A stretch of DNA of 45,348 nt, from positions 1 through 45,348 of the forward strand of contig JANSXN010000017.1 of assembly GCA_024742935.1 (NCBI GenBank), in the 5' to 3' direction. Numbering within the stretch: position 1 is the stretch's first letter; each line of letters starts with the position of its first letter. Source of the DNA: Flavobacteriaceae bacterium. GTDB taxonomy: Bacteria; Bacteroidota; Bacteroidia; Flavobacteriales; Flavobacteriaceae. The notes beneath the pieces were generated by a model. That model was not told where the DNA came from and ran no database searches. It was given only the letters and a program-made list of their open reading frames with translations. This document shows, in pieces, positions 43,240-45,348 of this stretch. Both the position numbers and the translations under genes were made by a program.

Positions 43240-43989
43240 ATGAATTTACGCAAATACAGTTTTGCAATCATTAAAGCAGTTATTCTTTTGTTAGGTTTAA
43301 ACTTGGTTTCTTGCTCTTCTTTGGTGAAAACCAAAATTGAAAATAAAAGTTATTCGCCTTTATCAAAGCATGTTGATGTTTATGCATTTTATGAAATGAA
43401 AGTCCCTGAGAATTCTCAATATGTTGGAGAAATAGAGTTTAAAGACACTGCCTTTACTCAAAAATGTAGTTATGAGGATGTTATTGAACAATCAAAGCAA
43501 ATTGCAAGAGAAAGTGGAGCAAATCTTATCCATATAATTGAAAGCAAAGAACCAGGAATGGGAACAAGTGTTTGCTATAGAATGAAAGCAAAATTATATA
43601 GAAATGTTGATTTTGAAACTTTGGAGGTAATTAAGGAAAAAATATCATTGAGATATAAATCTCAATTGCCTGAAGATGCAGACTATGCAAAAGTTTATTT
43701 TTATAGGCCTTCATTATCCTATGGGTTTTTAGTTGGTTATAAAGTAAGATACCAAGATTCAATTATCGGAAGATTAAGAAATGGTGAAAAATTTGAATTT
43801 AAAACCAAAGAGTTTGGTTATAGAGAGTTTAAAGCTATGACTGAAAATGAAAGCAGTATTTATCTCAATATTCAACCCGGAGGTGAGTATTTTGTGAAGT
43901 GTGCTATTAAAGCAGGATTTTTAGTTGGAGTTCCCACGATGGAAGAAAAAGACAGTTACAGAGGTCGAATAGAATACAATATGCTTTAA
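43240..43989 (+). CDS. Two-domain lipoprotein (RcsF-like plus DUF2846-like)
   Basis: A 249-residue lipoprotein with signal peptide ending LVSC (Cys25). Residues about 55-122 (YVGEIEFKD, CSYEDVIEQSKQIARESGANLIHII, then VCYRMKAKLY) resemble RcsF/DUF4156-like modules that contain a 'GAN' motif and paired cysteines (Cys76, Cys112). Residues about 147-235 (AKVYFYRPS, GRLRNGEKFEF, NIQPGGEYFVKC) match the DUF2846 pattern. The combination is not one I know. It sits between sugar-nucleotide genes, 17 bases after the epimerase and 43 before rfbB. It could sense envelope stress or interact with the polymer, but no function is assigned. Confidence 0.65.
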   Translation: MNLRKYSFAIIKAVILLLGLNLVSCSSLVKTKIENKSYSPLSKHVDVYAFYEMKVPENSQYVGEIEFKDTAFTQKCSYEDVIEQSKQIARESGANLIHIIESKEPGMGTSVCYRMKAKLYRNVDFETLEVIKEKISLRYKSQLPEDADYAKVYFYRPSLSYGFLVGYKVRYQDSIIGRLRNGEKFEFKTKEFGYREFKAMTENESSIYLNIQPGGEYFVKCAIKAGFLVGVPTMEEKDSYRGRIEYNML

Positions 43990-44032
43990 ATCTATTTAAA
44001 CACTAAAAGTTTCAACCTAAATGAATTAATTA

Positions 44033-45082
44033 ATGAAAAACATTTTAATAACAGGAGGAGCAGGTTTTATAGGGTCTCACGTGGTTCGATTGTTTGTAAA
44101 CAAATACCCTGATTATCTCATTTACAATCTTGATGCACTTACATATGCCGGTAATCTTGAAAATTTAAATGACATTGAAAATGCTCCAAATTACACTTTT
44201 TTAAAAGCAGATATTAACGATGCAAATAGTATTCAAGACCTTTTTCAAAAATATCGGTTTGACAGTGTGATTCATCTTGCGGCAGAGTCACATGTAGATC
44301 GTTCAATTACAGACCCGCTATCTTTTTTAAAAACAAATATTTTTGGAACGGTAAATCTTCTAAATGCTGCTAAAGATCTATGGAAAGAGAATTTTTCAAG
44401 CCATCTCTTTTACCACATTAGCACAGATGAGGTTTATGGCACTCTGGGCGAAACCGGCCTCTTCACGGAAAAAACAGGGTATGACCCAAACTCGCCTTAC
44501 TCAGCTTCCAAAGCAAGTTCAGATCACTTTGTAAGAGCTTATGGAGAAACCTATGGTCTTCCATACATTATTTCAAATTGTTCCAATAATTATGGCCCCA
44601 ACCAATTTCCTGAAAAGTTGATTCCCCTTTTTATAAATAATATCATCGAAAAAAAGCCTCTCCCGGTTTATGGAGATGGAAATTATACGCGGGATTGGTT
44701 GTATGTAATCGATCACGCAACAGCTATAGATTTGACTTTTCATAAAGGGAAAATCAAAGAGACTTTCAACATAGGTGGCTTTAATGAATGGAAAAACATT
44801 GATTTGGTAAAATTGCTTTGTGGTTTGATGGATGAGAAGTTGAACAGACCCAAAGGGAGTTCTGAACAATTGATTACTTTTGTTAAAGACAGGCCCGGAC
44901 ACGATTTGCGATATGCCATTGATGCATCAAAAATAAATACCCAATTGGGCTGGAAACCCTCTTTAACTTTTGAAGAAGGTCTCTCAAAAACAATAGATTG
45001 GTACCTGAATAACACAAGCTGGTTAAAAAATGTCACATCAGGTGCTTATCAGGAATATTATAAAAATCAGTACAAAAAATAA
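44033..45082 (+). CDS. rfbB: dTDP-glucose 4,6-dehydratase RfbB
   Basis: A 349-residue extended short-chain dehydrogenase that makes dTDP-4-keto-6-deoxyglucose, the branch point to rhamnose and other deoxysugars. NAD loop [10 protein letters not shown] at 7-16. Catalytic Thr131-Asp132-Glu133 is in ISTDEVYG, with Tyr156 and Lys160 in SPYSASK. The [17 protein letters not shown] and [13 protein letters not shown] segments are characteristic. Normal length. It is followed after 4 bases by rfbA, the usual partner, so dTDP-sugar synthesis belongs to this locus. Confidence 0.96.
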   Translation: MKNILITGGAGFIGSHVVRLFVNKYPDYLIYNLDALTYAGNLENLNDIENAPNYTFLKADINDANSIQDLFQKYRFDSVIHLAAESHVDRSITDPLSFLKTNIFGTVNLLNAAKDLWKENFSSHLFYHISTDEVYGTLGETGLFTEKTGYDPNSPYSASKASSDHFVRAYGETYGLPYIISNCSNNYGPNQFPEKLIPLFINNIIEKKPLPVYGDGNYTRDWLYVIDHATAIDLTFHKGKIKETFNIGGFNEWKNIDLVKLLCGLMDEKLNRPKGSSEQLITFVKDRPGHDLRYAIDASKINTQLGWKPSLTFEEGLSKTIDWYLNNTSWLKNVTSGAYQEYYKNQYKK

Positions 45083-45086
45083 AATT

Positions 45087-45348
45087 ATGAAGGGAATCAT
45101 TTTAGCAGGAGGAGCCGGAACACGATTGCATCCTTTGACCCAAGTAGTCTCCAAGCAATTACTGCCTGTGTATGACAAACCCATGATTTATTATCCACTT
45201 TCAGTTTTACTCTTGGCAGAAATCAAAGAGATCCTCATAATATCAACCCCTGCTGATTTGCCTAACTTCAGAAAATTACTGGGTGACGGAAGCCGGCTAG
45301 GAGTCTCAATTTCCTATGCAGAACAACCTTCACCTGATGGCTTGGCAC
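45087..45348 (+). CDS. rfbA: Glucose-1-phosphate thymidylyltransferase RfbA (5' part)
   Basis: About 87 residues before the right edge. It makes dTDP-glucose from glucose-1-phosphate and dTTP, feeding RfbB. The start [18 protein letters not shown] carries the nucleotidyltransferase signature GGAGTRL, followed by [17 protein letters not shown] and the ILIISTP segment. The reading frame is intact to the edge. It starts 4 bases after rfbB in the same direction. The remaining genes of the locus presumably continue to the right. Confidence 0.93.
   Translation, partial: MKGIILAGGAGTRLHPLTQVVSKQLLPVYDKPMIYYPLSVLLLAEIKEILIISTPADLPNFRKLLGDGSRLGVSISYAEQPSPDGLA

Overview
The window looks like chromosomal core sequence from a marine-type member of the Flavobacteriaceae (Bacteroidota). 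The reasons are: low GC content; two proteins with type IX secretion (T9SS) C-terminal sorting domains; lipoproteins with the flavobacterial SCSSDDD start; Bacteroidota -7 boxes (TAnnTTTG) in front of many genes with little Shine-Dalgarno signal; a DnaX without the zinc cysteines; a SecA with a long internal insert; and several families largely confined to this group (TIGR02757, DUF6146, DUF6787, DUF3822, Lacal_2735). I see no insertion sequence, prophage, CRISPR array or tRNA. No gene-free stretch exceeds 300 bases; the longest (about 190 bases, 6906-7096 and 38042-38238) hold promoters and terminators.

Layout, left to right. 1-7655: the 3' part of mnmA, a secreted subtilase, a nitronate monooxygenase/FabK-like flavoenzyme, a DUF481 outer-membrane protein, lysA (minus), sucC and an hsp20 gene. 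7655-10803: an ABC ATPase plus TIGR02757 pair (minus) diverging from msrA-folE and a small membrane protein. 10809-18798, all minus: acyl-CoA reductase, serC, serA, DUF937, DUF6146, DUF6787, a small His/Cys-rich secreted protein, a TonB-dependent receptor and a lipoprotein. 18869-23253: a 2[4Fe-4S] ferredoxin, a T9SS protein, tandem alpha/beta hydrolases, a small secreted protein (minus) and a lipocalin-like lipoprotein. 23326-29492, all minus: secA, a DUF2795 gene, a PduO-type adenosyltransferase and dnaX, with the RNase P RNA gene diverging from dnaX. 29969-33121, all minus: a Lacal_2735 gene, a DUF2892-rhodanese-rhodanese set, rsmD, a DUF3822 gene and a membrane-anchored protein. 33276-38041: a RecD-like helicase, nhaA and an ABC-F ATPase. 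38239 to the right edge: the start of a capsule/exopolysaccharide locus (Wza-like, Wzc-like, initiating sugar transferase, UDP-sugar epimerase, a two-domain lipoprotein, rfbB, partial rfbA).

Functional links. The serC-serA pair makes serine from 3-phosphoglycerate. The His/Cys-rich protein, TonB receptor and lipoprotein form a compact set that I infer to be a metal-uptake module. The right-hand locus has the expected order for export, chain-length control and sugar-nucleotide supply. The observations most worth checking are a predicted H-type pseudoknot in the leader of the epimerase gene (42158-42228), the putative metal-uptake module (10809-14168), a sigma-54-like promoter before hsp20, an eight-copy Tyr-Gly repeat in the Wzc tail, and an RcsF-like/DUF2846 two-domain lipoprotein inside the polysaccharide locus. 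I do not see a clearly new defence or mobile system. Function calls rest on motif recognition, without database searches.
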